Shown: one piece after another, positions 7,978 to 17,199 of the stretch
Position numbering within the stretch: position 1 is the first letter of the stretch
Layout of the letters: each line of letters begins with the position of its first letter
Source of the DNA: an uncultured Oscillospiraceae bacterium
GTDB taxonomy: Bacteria; Bacillota; Clostridia; Oscillospirales; Acutalibacteraceae
DNA: 38,329 nt
Assembly: GCA_900548545.1 (NCBI GenBank)
Contig: URKX01000021.1
Location: 1-38,329, forward strand
Reading direction: 5' to 3'
Translations under genes and position numbers: made by a program
The notes under the pieces: model-generated
What the model saw: the letters and a program-made list of their open reading frames with translations, nothing else
Database searches by the model: none
What the model was told of the DNA's origin: nothing

Positions 7978-9234
7978 TCAGGGGGCTTCTTCCACTTCCC
8001 GGATGCGGGCCCCCAGGTCCGCCAAATTCCCTGCCAAGTCTTCATACCCACGGCGGATATACTCCACGCCGTCCACCTGGGTGCGGCCCTGGGCACACAG
8101 CCCCGCCACCACCAGGGCGGCGCCGCCCCGCAGGTCGTGGGACATCACCGGGGCCCCTGTCAGGTGTTCCACGCCCTCCACAATGGCCACCTTGCCCTCC
8201 ACTTTAATCTTGGCGCCCAAACGCTCCAACCCTTCGGCGTGTTTAAAGCGGTTTTCAAAGATGGTTTCCACAAAGATGCTGGTCCCCCGCCCCACAGCAG
8301 CCATGGCCATCACCACAGGCTGGGCATCGGTGGGGAACCCGGGATAAGGCATGGTGCGGATGTGCCGCACAGCGGAAAGCCTGCGGGGCGCCATAATGTT
8401 CAGCGCGCGGCCCAGCTGCCTCACTGAACAGCCCGACTGCTCGAAGGGGGCCAGCATGGGCAGGATGTGCGTGTTGTCCACATCCCGCAAAGTGACATTC
8501 CCCCCCGTGACAGCGGCGGCAGCCATATAGGTGGCCGCCGCGATACGGTCCGGCATGACAGTGTGCTCGCAGCCATAAAGCTCCTTCACCCCGTCAATGA
8601 TGATGCAGCCTTCCCCCGCACCGTAGATCCTGGCCCCACAGCGGTTCAAATAGGCCGCCAGATCGGAGATCTCCGGCTCCCGGGCAGCATTGGCGATAAC
8701 CGTAGTCCCCCGGGAGCAGGCCGACGCAAGAATGATATTCTCCGTAGCCCCCACACTGGGGAAAGACAGGGAAATATACGTTCCCTGGATCCCCTCTGGG
8801 GCACAGCAGCGCAGGCATCCTCCGGACTCCTCGATCTCCACGCCCAGCCGCCGCAATGCATCGATGTGCAGGTCGATGGGCCGGGGCCCCAGCTCGCAGC
8901 CGCCGGGGAAACACAGCTCCGCCTCCCCGCACCGGGAAATGATAGCCCCCAAAAACACAATGGAAGACCGCATCTCCCGCATCAGCTCCGGGGGGATCTG
9001 GAAGCAGGTCATGGAGGTGTCCACCACCAGGCTGTCCCCTTGCCAATGGCACCGGCTGCCAAGATGTTCCAAAATCCGCACGGCAGTGTCCACGTCCGAG
9101 AGATGGGGGCAATTATGTAGCACCGTTTGCCCCCGGCACAGCACCGTAGCCGCCAGCAGCGGCAGGGTGCTGTTTTTCGCCCCTTGCACTTTCAGCTCCC
9201 CGCAAAGTTCCGCAGGGCCGTCAATGACGATCAT
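7978..9234 (-). CDS. murA: UDP-N-acetylglucosamine 1-carboxyvinyltransferase
   Basis: A 418-aa MurA, the cytoplasmic enzyme for the first committed step of peptidoglycan synthesis: enolpyruvyl transfer from PEP to UDP-GlcNAc. K20/N21 lie in VQGAKNSTLP and the catalytic cysteine, about residue 113, is in FPGGCELGPRPIDLH. It is therefore the Cys form, expected to be fosfomycin-sensitive. The frame opens 11 codons earlier, but the ATG at 9234 matches the conserved start MIVIDGPAEL and follows a GGTGAGG site about 8 bases upstream. That SD lies in the 3' arm of a hairpin (9244-9295), suggesting translational control. It lies between murG and ftsQ, with no murB or murC nearby. Confidence 0.96.
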   Translation of the reverse strand: MIVIDGPAELCGELKVQGAKNSTLPLLAATVLCRGQTVLHNCPHLSDVDTAVRILEHLGSRCHWQGDSLVVDTSMTCFQIPPELMREMRSSIVFLGAIISRCGEAELCFPGGCELGPRPIDLHIDALRRLGVEIEESGGCLRCCAPEGIQGTYISLSFPSVGATENIILASACSRGTTVIANAAREPEISDLAAYLNRCGARIYGAGEGCIIIDGVKELYGCEHTVMPDRIAAATYMAAAAVTGGNVTLRDVDNTHILPMLAPFEQSGCSVRQLGRALNIMAPRRLSAVRHIRTMPYPGFPTDAQPVVMAMAAVGRGTSIFVETIFENRFKHAEGLERLGAKIKVEGKVAIVEGVEHLTGAPVMSHDLRGGAALVVAGLCAQGRTQVDGVEYIRRGYEDLAGNLADLGARIREVEEAP

Positions 9235-9243
9235 AGAAAACAC

Positions 9244-9295
9244 CTCACCCATTTCAGCATACGCCATAGTATGAGGCGTCCGCCCAATGGGTGAG
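9244..9295 (-). promoter_or_regulatory. Stem-loop covering the murA ribosome binding site
   Basis: In the 69-base gap between murG and murA, CTCACCCATT and AATGGGTGAG form a perfect 10-bp outer stem (9286-9295 with 9244-9253), with smaller inner pairs (CATAC/GTATG). On the minus strand the 3' arm contains the GGTGAG that would serve as murA SD, 8 bases before its ATG. Folding would hide the SD. No T-run follows, so it is not a classical terminator. Confidence 0.6.
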
Positions 9296-9303
9296 AGCGT
9301 TCC

Positions 9304-10422
9304 CTATTTCCCAGCCGCGGCCTTGATCACCCGGTAGATCCGGTCATTGGCGTCCAGGATCTCCATTTTCCCGGCGTTCTCCCCCAGGGAGCGCAGCCGG
9401 TCCGGGTCGGCAAGGATCCCCTGCACTTTGGCCCACAAGGCCTCCCCAGTGAGGTCCTTTTCCTCCAGGATCTCCGCGGCGCCACGGTTCACCAAGGCCA
9501 TAGCGTTGTGGAACTGGTGATTCTCCGCCACGTTGGGCGAGGGGATCAGGATGGAAGCCTTGGCCTTGGCCTCGATCTCCGTGAGGGTCATGGCCCCCGC
9601 CCGGCCGATCACCAGGTCCGCCGCGGAAAGGCACTGGGGCATATTGTCGATGTACTCCAGCAGGCGGATCTGGGGATTTTTCTCCACATCCAAGCCAAAC
9701 TCCTTCACTTCCGAGAGGAATTCCTCATCGTGGGTGCCATAGCCGTGGATGTGCTGGTACTTCCCCTCTTTGGCGCTTTGGGCCAGCATATAGGCGGCCG
9801 CCCGGTTTACAGCCGAAGCTCCCAGGCTGCCTCCAAAGGAGAGCACCAAAGGCCGGTCGTCCAAGCCCAGCGCTTTGCGGGATTCCTCCCGCTGGGCTGC
9901 CAACACCTCCCCCCGGACCGGGTTGCCGGTGACTACGCAGTTGACAGAGGCGTCAAAATACTTTTTTGCGTCGGGCACGGCCAGCATCACGGTTTTCACC
10001 GACTTTGCCAGCATCTTGGTGGTGACGCCGGGATAGGCGTTGGACTCGTGGATCACGCAGGGGATCCCCAGCTTTGCCGCCTCCCGGATCACCGGGCCGC
10101 TGACATAGCCGCCGGTGCCCACGCACACGTCCGGGGCAAACTCCTGGATGATCCGTTTTGCCTCGGCAGTGGCAGTGAACACCCGCACCACAGTCTGGGC
10201 ATTGCGCCACAGGTTTTTAGGGGTCAGCTTCCGCTGGAAACCGGAGATGTGCACGGTTCTGATCTCGTACCCCGCCTGGGGTACCAGGCGCTCTTCCATG
10301 CCCCCCTTGTTGCCCACATAGAGGATCTGGGCATCCGGCTCTTTTTGCAGCAGATAGCCCGCAGCGGCCAGGGCTGGGTTGATGTGTCCTGCCGTGCCCC
10401 CTCCAGTGAATAAAACTTTCAT
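9304..10422 (-). CDS. murG: UDP-GlcNAc transferase to lipid I
   Basis: A 372-aa GT28-family glycosyltransferase that adds GlcNAc to undecaprenyl-PP-MurNAc-pentapeptide (lipid I) on the inner face of the membrane, giving lipid II. The N-terminal donor loop GGTAGHINPALA, the second glycine-rich loop SFGGSLGASAVN and the UDP-GlcNAc-binding region GRAGAMTLTEIEAK are all present. Length is normal. The ATG follows an AAAAGGAAG site. It is read after ftsW and before murA, with 49 bases between ftsW and murG, as expected for one polycistronic message. Confidence 0.97.
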   Translation of the reverse strand: MKVLFTGGGTAGHINPALAAAGYLLQKEPDAQILYVGNKGGMEERLVPQAGYEIRTVHISGFQRKLTPKNLWRNAQTVVRVFTATAEAKRIIQEFAPDVCVGTGGYVSGPVIREAAKLGIPCVIHESNAYPGVTTKMLAKSVKTVMLAVPDAKKYFDASVNCVVTGNPVRGEVLAAQREESRKALGLDDRPLVLSFGGSLGASAVNRAAAYMLAQSAKEGKYQHIHGYGTHDEEFLSEVKEFGLDVEKNPQIRLLEYIDNMPQCLSAADLVIGRAGAMTLTEIEAKAKASILIPSPNVAENHQFHNAMALVNRGAAEILEEKDLTGEALWAKVQGILADPDRLRSLGENAGKMEILDANDRIYRVIKAAAGK

Positions 10423-10471
10423 TCCAAACCCACTTCCTTTTACTCAGTTTTGGAAAACCGCACTCCCGCTT

Positions 10472-11737
10472 TTAGGTCTTCTCCACATTGGAGTTGCGGG
10501 AAATATTCAGCAACACACCCATCTCGCCCAAAAGCATCAACAGCGCCGTACCGCCGTAACTGAAGAACGGCAAACTGATGCCGGTGTTGGGGATGGTGTT
10601 GGTCACCACGCAGATATTCAGCACCGCCTGCAGCCCCACCTGGAAGGTGATGCCCAAGCCCAGGAGCATCCCGAATTTATCCTTGGCGTGGATAGAAACG
10701 TATACCCCCCGCCAAATCAGCATGGCAAACAAGACGATGATCACCAAAGCCCCTACCATACCCAGCTCTTCGCAGACCACCGCGAAGATGAAGTCGTTTT
10801 GAGGCTCAGGCAGGTACAGGTATTTTAACCTCGACTGGCCCAGCCCCACCCCCAAAAGGCCGCCGGAACCAATGGCATACAGGGACTGGCGGGTCTGGTG
10901 GGTCAGATCCCGGTCCAGGTCGGGAGAAAAGGGGTCCAGCCAGATGGTGATCCGGTCCATTTGGTAGCCGCCTTTGCTCACCACAATGAATACCAGCAGC
11001 GCCGCCACGGCGCCGCCGCCAATGAGGAACCACCGTGGCTTGGTGCCCCCCACGAACATGAGGATGGCCCCCAATGCCATAATAATCAAGGTGGCGGAAA
11101 GGTGGTCTTCCAAATAGATCAGCGCCGCGAATAGCCCGATGATGGCCACATAGGGCACCACCCCATACCGGAAGGTGCCCATCTTATCCAGGTTTTGGGA
11201 GATCATGTGGGCAAACATGACAATGAGGGCGAATTTGGCGATTTCCGACGGCTGGAACTCCACCGGGCCAAACCGCAGCCAACGGGTGGCAGTGCCCATC
11301 CACTTGGCAATGGACTCGATGTGGGCATACCGGCAGATCAGCAAAAACACCAACAGGAATACCGCAATGCCAAACACCACGATGGCCAGTTTGTGAAAGG
11401 TATGGTAATCGAAGGTGGAAATCAGCAGCATGGCGATCACCCCCACCACCGCAAAGGCCGCCTGCCGGGCGATGAAGTAATAGCTGGTGCCGAAGTAGTA
11501 GTAGCTGTAGGCGTAGCTGGCGGAAAACAGCATCACCAGACCGATGGCCATAAGCACCAAGATAAAAATGAGCAGGGGCATATCCAAACCGGCCCCCAGG
11601 CTGAACAGCTTATACCGGGCAGGGCGCCGTTTCCGGGTGCCCTGGGATGGCTCCGGGCGGCGGGGCTGGGGCGGCTCTGGCTGCCGGTATCCCGGCACAC
11701 GGCGCAAGCCCCGAGCAGTCCTTCCTACAGTTGCCAC
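10472..11737 (-). CDS. ftsW: SEDS-family peptidoglycan polymerase FtsW
   Basis: A 421-aa polytopic membrane protein of the SEDS family, which polymerises lipid II glycan strands at the septum together with a class B PBP. After about 50 Arg/Pro-rich cytoplasmic residues come about ten membrane segments. The stretch FQPSEIAKFALIVMFAH and the C-terminal PNTGISLPFFSYGG are hallmark SEDS motifs. The start chosen is GTG at 11737, which follows AAGGAGGG by 8 bases; a longer frame to 11767 begins upstream of that site. The PASTA PBP of the same operon is the natural partner. FtsW rather than RodA is inferred from the operon. Confidence 0.93.
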   Translation of the reverse strand: MATVGRTARGLRRVPGYRQPEPPQPRRPEPSQGTRKRRPARYKLFSLGAGLDMPLLIFILVLMAIGLVMLFSASYAYSYYYFGTSYYFIARQAAFAVVGVIAMLLISTFDYHTFHKLAIVVFGIAVFLLVFLLICRYAHIESIAKWMGTATRWLRFGPVEFQPSEIAKFALIVMFAHMISQNLDKMGTFRYGVVPYVAIIGLFAALIYLEDHLSATLIIMALGAILMFVGGTKPRWFLIGGGAVAALLVFIVVSKGGYQMDRITIWLDPFSPDLDRDLTHQTRQSLYAIGSGGLLGVGLGQSRLKYLYLPEPQNDFIFAVVCEELGMVGALVIIVLFAMLIWRGVYVSIHAKDKFGMLLGLGITFQVGLQAVLNICVVTNTIPNTGISLPFFSYGGTALLMLLGEMGVLLNISRNSNVEKT

Positions 11738-11893
11738 TAGCTGTTCCCTCCTTTCTTCAATCCACACAGGCAGTCTATTTTCACCCCAGTTGCTTTACCC
11801 ACTCCCTGGCAGCGTACTGGGCCGCTGCGAAGGCCGTCCTTTTTAGCCTTCCCACTGGGCAGGCTATCCAAACAAGGGGACGGCAATTTTGTA

Positions 11894-12895
11894 TCAAACC
11901 CCAAAAGCCACGCATAGCATTGCCACAGCGCCGTCCAGCAGGGCAACAAGACCAAACACAACACAAATTTTCACTTCGCTCCACCCGCACATCTCAAAGT
12001 GGTGGTGGATGGGAGACATTTTAAACAGCCGCTTTCCGTGGGTGACCTTGAAATAGGTGACCTGCAGCACCACAGAGAGGATCTCGCAGAGATACACAAA
12101 CCCCACCGGCAGCAAGAGGATGGGCAAATCCATGCCAAAGGCCAGAGCGCACACCATGCCACCCATAAACAGGGAACCAGTGTCCCCCATAAACACCTTG
12201 GCAGGATGCCAGTTCCAGATCAAAAAGCCGATACAGGCGGCGGCGCTGGCCATTCCCAGAGCGGAAAGACCCGTCATGGACAAGATGCCCGCGCACAAAG
12301 CCAGGGACAGGAAGGCAAAGAAGGAAACCGTGGTGTTCAAGCCATCGATACCGTCGGTGAAGTTCACCGCGTTTACAATGCCCACAATGGCCACAGCAGC
12401 CAAGAGGTAGTAGAACCAGCCCAGTTCCACCTCCCCAATGAAGGGGACGATGGTGGAGGTCCCGCCCCCCGCCAGGCGGATGGTCACCAGGTAGGCAGCC
12501 GCCACCGCAAACTGGAGCACCAGCTTCTGCCGTTCGGTCAAGCCCAGGTTACGCTTTTTCAAAATGCTGATGTAGTCATCCATAAAGCCAATGGCGCCAA
12601 AAGCCACCGCCATCCCCAGGCCGGCAAAAACCTTGGCTTTCATCAGCAGGGTTTCCTCCATACCCAGGGTATAGAACACCGGCAGGCAGGCCATCACGGC
12701 CACCACAATGCCCACCATAAACATCAACCCGCCCATGGTGGGAGTGCCCTGTTTGTTTTTGTGCCAGCTGGGCCCCACCTCCCGGATGGTCTGGCCGAAT
12801 TTCAGCTTGTGCAGGAAGGGGATCATCCACTTCCCCAGGGCGGCGGTGATGGCAAAGGCAATCACCGCTACCAGCAAATACAGTACACTGCTCAT
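11894..12895 (-). CDS. mraY: Phospho-MurNAc-pentapeptide translocase
   Basis: A 333-aa integral membrane enzyme that transfers phospho-MurNAc-pentapeptide from UDP to undecaprenyl phosphate, making lipid I. About ten membrane helices are visible. Active-site motifs are FMDDYISI (Mg2+-binding aspartates), NFTDGIDGLN, and the periplasm-insensitive hallmark HHHFE near the C-terminus. The ATG has an AGAGGGGT site. In most clusters murD would follow it before ftsW; here ftsW comes next after a gap of 156 bases with no gene in it. Confidence 0.97.
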   Translation of the reverse strand: MSSVLYLLVAVIAFAITAALGKWMIPFLHKLKFGQTIREVGPSWHKNKQGTPTMGGLMFMVGIVVAVMACLPVFYTLGMEETLLMKAKVFAGLGMAVAFGAIGFMDDYISILKKRNLGLTERQKLVLQFAVAAAYLVTIRLAGGGTSTIVPFIGEVELGWFYYLLAAVAIVGIVNAVNFTDGIDGLNTTVSFFAFLSLALCAGILSMTGLSALGMASAAACIGFLIWNWHPAKVFMGDTGSLFMGGMVCALAFGMDLPILLLPVGFVYLCEILSVVLQVTYFKVTHGKRLFKMSPIHHHFEMCGWSEVKICVVFGLVALLDGAVAMLCVAFGV

Positions 12896-12945
12896 GTTCT
12901 TACCCCTCTCATTGCGTTTCCGTTATTTTATCCCAAATCGCGTCC

Positions 12946-15234
12946 TTAGCCCACGCCGGCTGTGGCGCCGGTTTCCGCATTGGTGTTGTCTACAAAGCTC
13001 AAACTGATCACAGTACCGATGGGAACCGTTTCCCCAGCCTGCACGCCTTGGGAGGTAACCACGGCGGTTTCCGCAGAAGAGCCGCTGACACTGATCTGCA
13101 AACCGTAGATACCAGCCAAATAGCTGGCGTTAGCCACGTCATACCCGGCAAAATCGGGCACTTCCACCAGCGTGGAACCCTCGTCGTACCCATTGGTGTA
13201 CAGCACCACCATGCCTTCCTTGGGCACTGCGCCGCCGCTGGCAGGCACCTGGGCCGTCACCACAGTCCCCTCGCTCTCATCGCCCACCACCGAGTAAGAG
13301 AGCCCGGCCTCTTCCAGGGCCTTGTAGGCTTCCTCCAAGGTCAAATCGGTGACATTGGGCGCCACAGTATCCAAATTGTTGTATTCTTCCTCGCTGTACT
13401 GAGCCTCCACGCCCAGATAGGGGAGGATCTCTTCCATCATTTTGGCAAAGTAGGGGCCTGCCACTGCGTTGCCGCCGTTATACCCGCCGTTGGTGTCGTC
13501 GTCAGGCTCATCGAAAAACACCAGCAAGGCATATTTGGGGTCCTCTGCCGGGGCAAAACCGCAGAAAGAGGCAATATACTCCTTGGGTTTGGAGCGGTCC
13601 TCATTCCATTTGTCCATCTTCTCCGACGTGCCGGTCTTGCCGCACACCCGGTAGCCTGCCACATAACCGCCCGTGGCAGTCCCCTCCTCCACATTCTGCC
13701 GGAGGACGTCGATGATGACGTCGCAGGTTTCTTGGGACACCACCTGCCGGCGGTAGCTGGTATCGGCCGTTTCCACAATGTTGCCGTCTTGATCCACAAT
13801 CCGGTCCACCACATGGGGGGTGACCAGGTTCCCGCCGTTGGCAATGGCAGCGGCAGCGGTGATCATGTGGATGGGCGTGATAGAGAAGTTCTGGCCGAAG
13901 GATTCCACCGCCAAGTCGGAAGGCGTGTTGATCAGATCCAATTCACTGTGGTACAAGGTGATAGCCTCGCCGGGCAGGTCGATGCCAGTGCTCTCTGTAA
14001 AGCCAAAAGCTTCCCGGTACTTGGCGAAGGTTTCCCCACCCAGGAGCTGGCCGATGTGGATGGCCCAGGGGTTACAGGAGTTGTACAGCCCTTGCCGGAA
14101 GGTTTCCAGGCCGTGGCCGCTGGTTTTCCAACAGCTGATGGGGTCGGGATAACCCTCTACCACAATGCCGCCTCCGCAGGTGAAGGTACTGTCCTCCGTG
14201 ACCACGCCCTCTTCCAAGCCCATAGCGTAGGTACACATTTTGAATACGGAACCGGGGTAATAGGTGTCAGAAACAGCTTTGTTCCTCCACTGTTTCAGCT
14301 GGGCGGCATTAAACGCCTCATCTTGTTCTTCCCCGGAAAGGGCGTCGATCTGGGCCTGCAAATCTTCGTCGTAGATGGTGAAGGGGTCATTGGGGTCATA
14401 AGTGGGAGTGGTTGCCATACCCAAAATCGCACCGGTATCCACGTCCATGGCGATGGCCACGGCGCCGTTCTTCACATGAAACTGGTCCACACCCTCCACC
14501 AAATATTTCTCTAAAATGCTTTGCACGGTTTCATCGATGGTGAGCACCAGGTTGTAGCCGTCTTCGGCCTCCACATACTGCTCATACTCGAAAGGCATAT
14601 CCGTTCCCAAGGCGTTTTTGGCGGAGATCAGCCGGCCTGCGGTACCCCGCAGCTCGCTATCATACTGAAGCTCCAACCCTTCCAAGCCCTGGCCGTCGGT
14701 GCCGGTAAAGCCCAGCACCGTGGATGCCACCGTGCCGTAAGGATAGTACCGTTTATAGTCCTCGATCAGCCGCACGCCGGAAGAGATTTTATTGTCCTCC
14801 AAAAACTGGTTGATCTCATCCCGAACGCTGGTTTCTACCTTCCGCTTTAAATAGACAAAGTACGATTTGCCCTGGGTTTTTTCATAGACCTCCTCTTGGT
14901 CCATCTCCAAAATGGAGGCCAGGCCCTGGGCCACCTTCAGCCGGGTGGTCTCGGGGTCATCGTAGTCCGCAAAATACGCCGGCTCCAGCACCACCGTCCA
15001 CACGCTGGCGCTTTGGGCCATCACCTTGCCGGTGGCGTCGTAGATCGTCCCCCGCATGGCGCTGAGTGTGGTGCTGCGCAAACTCTGGTCCAGTGCAGCG
15101 TTGCTCAGTTCTTCCCCTTTCAGCACCTGCCATCGGAACAGGCTGACAACCACCGCCCCAAACCCAACAAACACCAAAAACGCTGTCAGGCCCAAGGCTT
15201 TCCGCCACATTTTTTCTTTCGTTCCCTTTGCCAA
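12946..15234 (-). CDS. Class B penicillin-binding protein with two PASTA domains (FtsI/SpoVD type)
   Basis: A 762-aa membrane-anchored transpeptidase that cross-links peptidoglycan at the septum or, in SpoVD-type members, the spore cortex. One membrane segment (about residues 12-33) is followed by a dimerisation domain and a transpeptidase domain with SVFK (S329 nucleophile), SCN (386-388) and KTG (533-535). Two C-terminal PASTA repeats lie at about 620-690 and 690-755. The start is a TTG at 15234 with AGGCGGTG 7 bases before it; an ATG eight codons on is possible. It follows ftsL in the operon, so it fills the FtsI slot. Sporulating clostridia often have SpoVD there, and sequence reading does not separate the two. 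Confidence 0.92.
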   Translation of the reverse strand: MAKGTKEKMWRKALGLTAFLVFVGFGAVVVSLFRWQVLKGEELSNAALDQSLRSTTLSAMRGTIYDATGKVMAQSASVWTVVLEPAYFADYDDPETTRLKVAQGLASILEMDQEEVYEKTQGKSYFVYLKRKVETSVRDEINQFLEDNKISSGVRLIEDYKRYYPYGTVASTVLGFTGTDGQGLEGLELQYDSELRGTAGRLISAKNALGTDMPFEYEQYVEAEDGYNLVLTIDETVQSILEKYLVEGVDQFHVKNGAVAIAMDVDTGAILGMATTPTYDPNDPFTIYDEDLQAQIDALSGEEQDEAFNAAQLKQWRNKAVSDTYYPGSVFKMCTYAMGLEEGVVTEDSTFTCGGGIVVEGYPDPISCWKTSGHGLETFRQGLYNSCNPWAIHIGQLLGGETFAKYREAFGFTESTGIDLPGEAITLYHSELDLINTPSDLAVESFGQNFSITPIHMITAAAAIANGGNLVTPHVVDRIVDQDGNIVETADTSYRRQVVSQETCDVIIDVLRQNVEEGTATGGYVAGYRVCGKTGTSEKMDKWNEDRSKPKEYIASFCGFAPAEDPKYALLVFFDEPDDDTNGGYNGGNAVAGPYFAKMMEEILPYLGVEAQYSEEEYNNLDTVAPNVTDLTLEEAYKALEEAGLSYSVVGDESEGTVVTAQVPASGGAVPKEGMVVLYTNGYDEGSTLVEVPDFAGYDVANASYLAGIYGLQISVSGSSAETAVVTSQGVQAGETVPIGTVISLSFVDNTNAETGATAGVG

Positions 15235-15650
15235 ATCGGTTCACCGCCTGTCTTCCTAAAAACTCAGTTCTACCCGGCAGCAAAATGAGAGTCAAGAATC
15301 CCCTCTTGGCTCTCCCCTCATCCAAAACATTGCCCTGCAGTATCTCTATTCCCCCAGGCGGCTCATTATGTGGGCCAAGCGCCCAACATTCTTCCGCAAG
15401 CCGCCAGGGAACCGCTGGTTCTGGGTTATTATAGCACAAAACCTGCTCCAAGGCAAACAAACGCGGCCCGCGTTACCGTGGGCCGCATCCCTTTGCGTTC
15501 CGGGGGCCATAGCCCCCGCAGGGATAAGCGCCAGCACCCCGCCTCGCAGGGAAGCCCGGCCGCCCATCCAAAAACTGTATTAAAACCCCATATAGTATGC
15601 AGGCCCTAATGCCTGCCAAATTCAAGCGAAAGTTAACAGCTGGCCTTTCC
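15235..15650 (-). promoter_or_regulatory. 416-base intergenic region with internal promoters before the PBP gene
   Basis: No gene is supported here. On the minus strand there is TTGCCT (15451-15456), 17 bases, TATAAT (15428-15433), a good sigma-A promoter. A second candidate, TTGACT (15290-15295), 17 bases, TAGAAC (15267-15272), lies about 26 bases ahead of the PBP start. Just upstream of the first promoter sits a 7-bp GC-rich hairpin (15463-15469/15480-15486) followed on the minus strand by GTTTGTTTG, a weak terminator for transcripts from mraZ-rsmH-ftsL. The division operon may therefore be split in two here. Nothing recognisable as a riboswitch or T-box was seen in the ~190-base leader. 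Confidence 0.6.
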
Positions 15651-16208
15651 TTAATAGAACCAGGAACGGACTGTAGACCACAGCTTTTCCCAGAAGGAAT
15701 CGCCGGTGGCTTGCCGGACCACGGTGCCCGCGTCTTCCTGGGCCACGTCCACATAGGTGACCTGGCCGCTGACCACCTTGCTCATCCCCAGCTCGTTTGT
15801 GGCGTACTCCTCAACGGCGGCGCCGTTCATCTTTTGGGAGGCCTCCATATTCAGCTGGATCTCCGTGCTCTGGGCCTCTTCCAACTGCTGGGTGGTGGTG
15901 TTGATTTGATCCGTCAGCTCGGTGAGCTGCACCTGGTTGTACACCACCGTGATGACAGTGGCAAAGATCACGCCAAAACACAACACCGCTGCGGCCCGCC
16001 GCAGGGGACGAATCCGGGGCTTGCGGTTCTTTTCCAGCTCCCGCTGGGGCAGCTCCACCACGTTTTCACGGTTTTTTTGGTGGGGTTCCTCCTGGGGCTC
16101 CGCCACACGCTGGGCGTTGTCCCACTGGGGGATGTCTTCCACTAAACCGCGTTCCTCAAACAGGGAAAAATCGTATGCTTCTGATGCTTCTGAAGTAAAT
16201 CTGGACAT
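15651..16208 (-). CDS. ftsL: FtsL-like septum protein
   Basis: A 185-aa bitopic protein in the FtsL slot between rsmH and the septal PBP. About 70 charged cytoplasmic residues (KNRENVVELPQREL...) lead to one membrane segment at about 72-92. A short coiled coil follows (QVQLTELTDQINTTTQQLEEAQ), rich in Gln, Thr and Leu, then about 60 residues ending in Trp and Tyr. FtsL and FtsB/DivIC form a coiled-coil bundle with FtsQ/DivIB that activates FtsW-FtsI. Sequence identity in this family is very low, so the call rests on position, topology and coiled coil. The ATG follows an AAGGAA site. Confidence 0.75.
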   Translation of the reverse strand: MSRFTSEASEAYDFSLFEERGLVEDIPQWDNAQRVAEPQEEPHQKNRENVVELPQRELEKNRKPRIRPLRRAAAVLCFGVIFATVITVVYNQVQLTELTDQINTTTQQLEEAQSTEIQLNMEASQKMNGAAVEEYATNELGMSKVVSGQVTYVDVAQEDAGTVVRQATGDSFWEKLWSTVRSWFY

Positions 16209-16249
16209 AGAGCGTGTTCCTTTCCTTTCTCAATGCCAGCGCTCCCAGG

Positions 16250-17185
16250 CTACTCCTGGGGGAGCTTCTCAATCACCCGCAACCGTGCGCTACGGGCCCG
16301 GGGGTTCTCCTCCACCTCTTTGGGGGAAGGGGCCAGCCCTTTTTTGTACACCAGTTTCCCCTGGGGCTTCCGGCCGCAGACACACACGGGGAAGTCCTTG
16401 GGGCAAATGCAGCCTTGACACCACTGCTGCATCTGCTGCTTGACGATCCGATCTTCCAGGGAGTGGAAGGTGATCACCGCCAGACGGCCACCGGGCTTCA
16501 GCAGTTCAAACCCTGCCTCCAAGCCTTCCCGCAGGCGGTCCAACTCGCCGTTGACCGCGATCCGAAGCGCCTGGAAGGTCTTCCGGGCCGGATGGCCCTC
16601 CGCCCTACGCACCGCAGCGGGAACCGACGCCTTGACGATCTCCGCCAGCTGGGCGGTGGTTTCAATGGGGGCCTGTCCACGGGCCCGCACAATGCCCTGG
16701 GCGATCCGGCGGGCACTTTTGTCCTCGCCGTAGCGGAAGATGATGTCAGCAAGCTCTGCCTCGCTGAAGGTGTTGACCAGGTCCTTGGCCGAAGCGCCCT
16801 GCTGGCTCATACGCATATCCAGTGGCGCGTCGTAATGGTAGGAGAAGCCCCGTCCCGGTGTGTCCAGCTGATAGGAGGACACACCGATGTCCATGAGCAC
16901 CCCATCCACTTGATCCATCCCCTGCGCCCGGGCAATCTCCCCCATCTGGGCGAAATTCCCCTGGACGCGGATGGACTGGGGATACCCCGCCAACCTCTCT
17001 CCGGCCGCCTTCATGGCGTCCGGGTCCTGGTCGATAGAGAGAAGGCGCCCTGTGGTCAGCCGCTTCAGGATGGCCTCCGAGTGGCCGCCCCCTCCCATAG
17101 TGCCGTCAATATACAATCCCTCCGGCCGGATGGCCAGGGATTCAATGGTTTCCTCAAATAATACCGGTTTGTGGTGAAATTCCAT
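16250..17185 (-). CDS. rsmH: 16S rRNA (cytosine1402-N4)-methyltransferase
   Basis: A 311-aa SAM-dependent methyltransferase (formerly mraW) that methylates N4 of C1402 in the decoding centre of 16S rRNA. It has the SAM-binding DGTMGGGGHSEAIL, VLMDIGVSSYQLD and AVITFHSLEDRIVK, all diagnostic, and a Cys cluster CQGCICPKDFPVCVC near the C-terminus that is common in Firmicute members. It starts 15 bases after the mraZ stop with an AAAGGCGG site. Length is as expected. Confidence 0.97.
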   Translation of the reverse strand: MEFHHKPVLFEETIESLAIRPEGLYIDGTMGGGGHSEAILKRLTTGRLLSIDQDPDAMKAAGERLAGYPQSIRVQGNFAQMGEIARAQGMDQVDGVLMDIGVSSYQLDTPGRGFSYHYDAPLDMRMSQQGASAKDLVNTFSEAELADIIFRYGEDKSARRIAQGIVRARGQAPIETTAQLAEIVKASVPAAVRRAEGHPARKTFQALRIAVNGELDRLREGLEAGFELLKPGGRLAVITFHSLEDRIVKQQMQQWCQGCICPKDFPVCVCGRKPQGKLVYKKGLAPSPKEVEENPRARSARLRVIEKLPQE

Positions 17186-17199
17186 ATCCGCGCCCGCCT

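Noticed and set aside
11738..11893. Degenerate murD between mraY and ftsW
   Set aside because: The gap is too short and no Mur ligase motif appears in any frame.
11768..11893. Terminator hairpin between mraY and ftsW (TAGCCT/AGGCTA)
   Set aside because: The stem is only 6 bp, the T-run is short and interrupted, and a stop here would cut an essential operon.
13048..14514. 488-codon plus-strand frame opposite the PBP gene
   Set aside because: It is antisense to a complete transpeptidase and has no RBS or recognisable domain.
15235..15427. Possible T-box or riboswitch in the PBP leader
   Set aside because: I found no T-box AGGGTGG element, specifier stem or antiterminator pair, and no known riboswitch core. 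Only a plain leader can be claimed.
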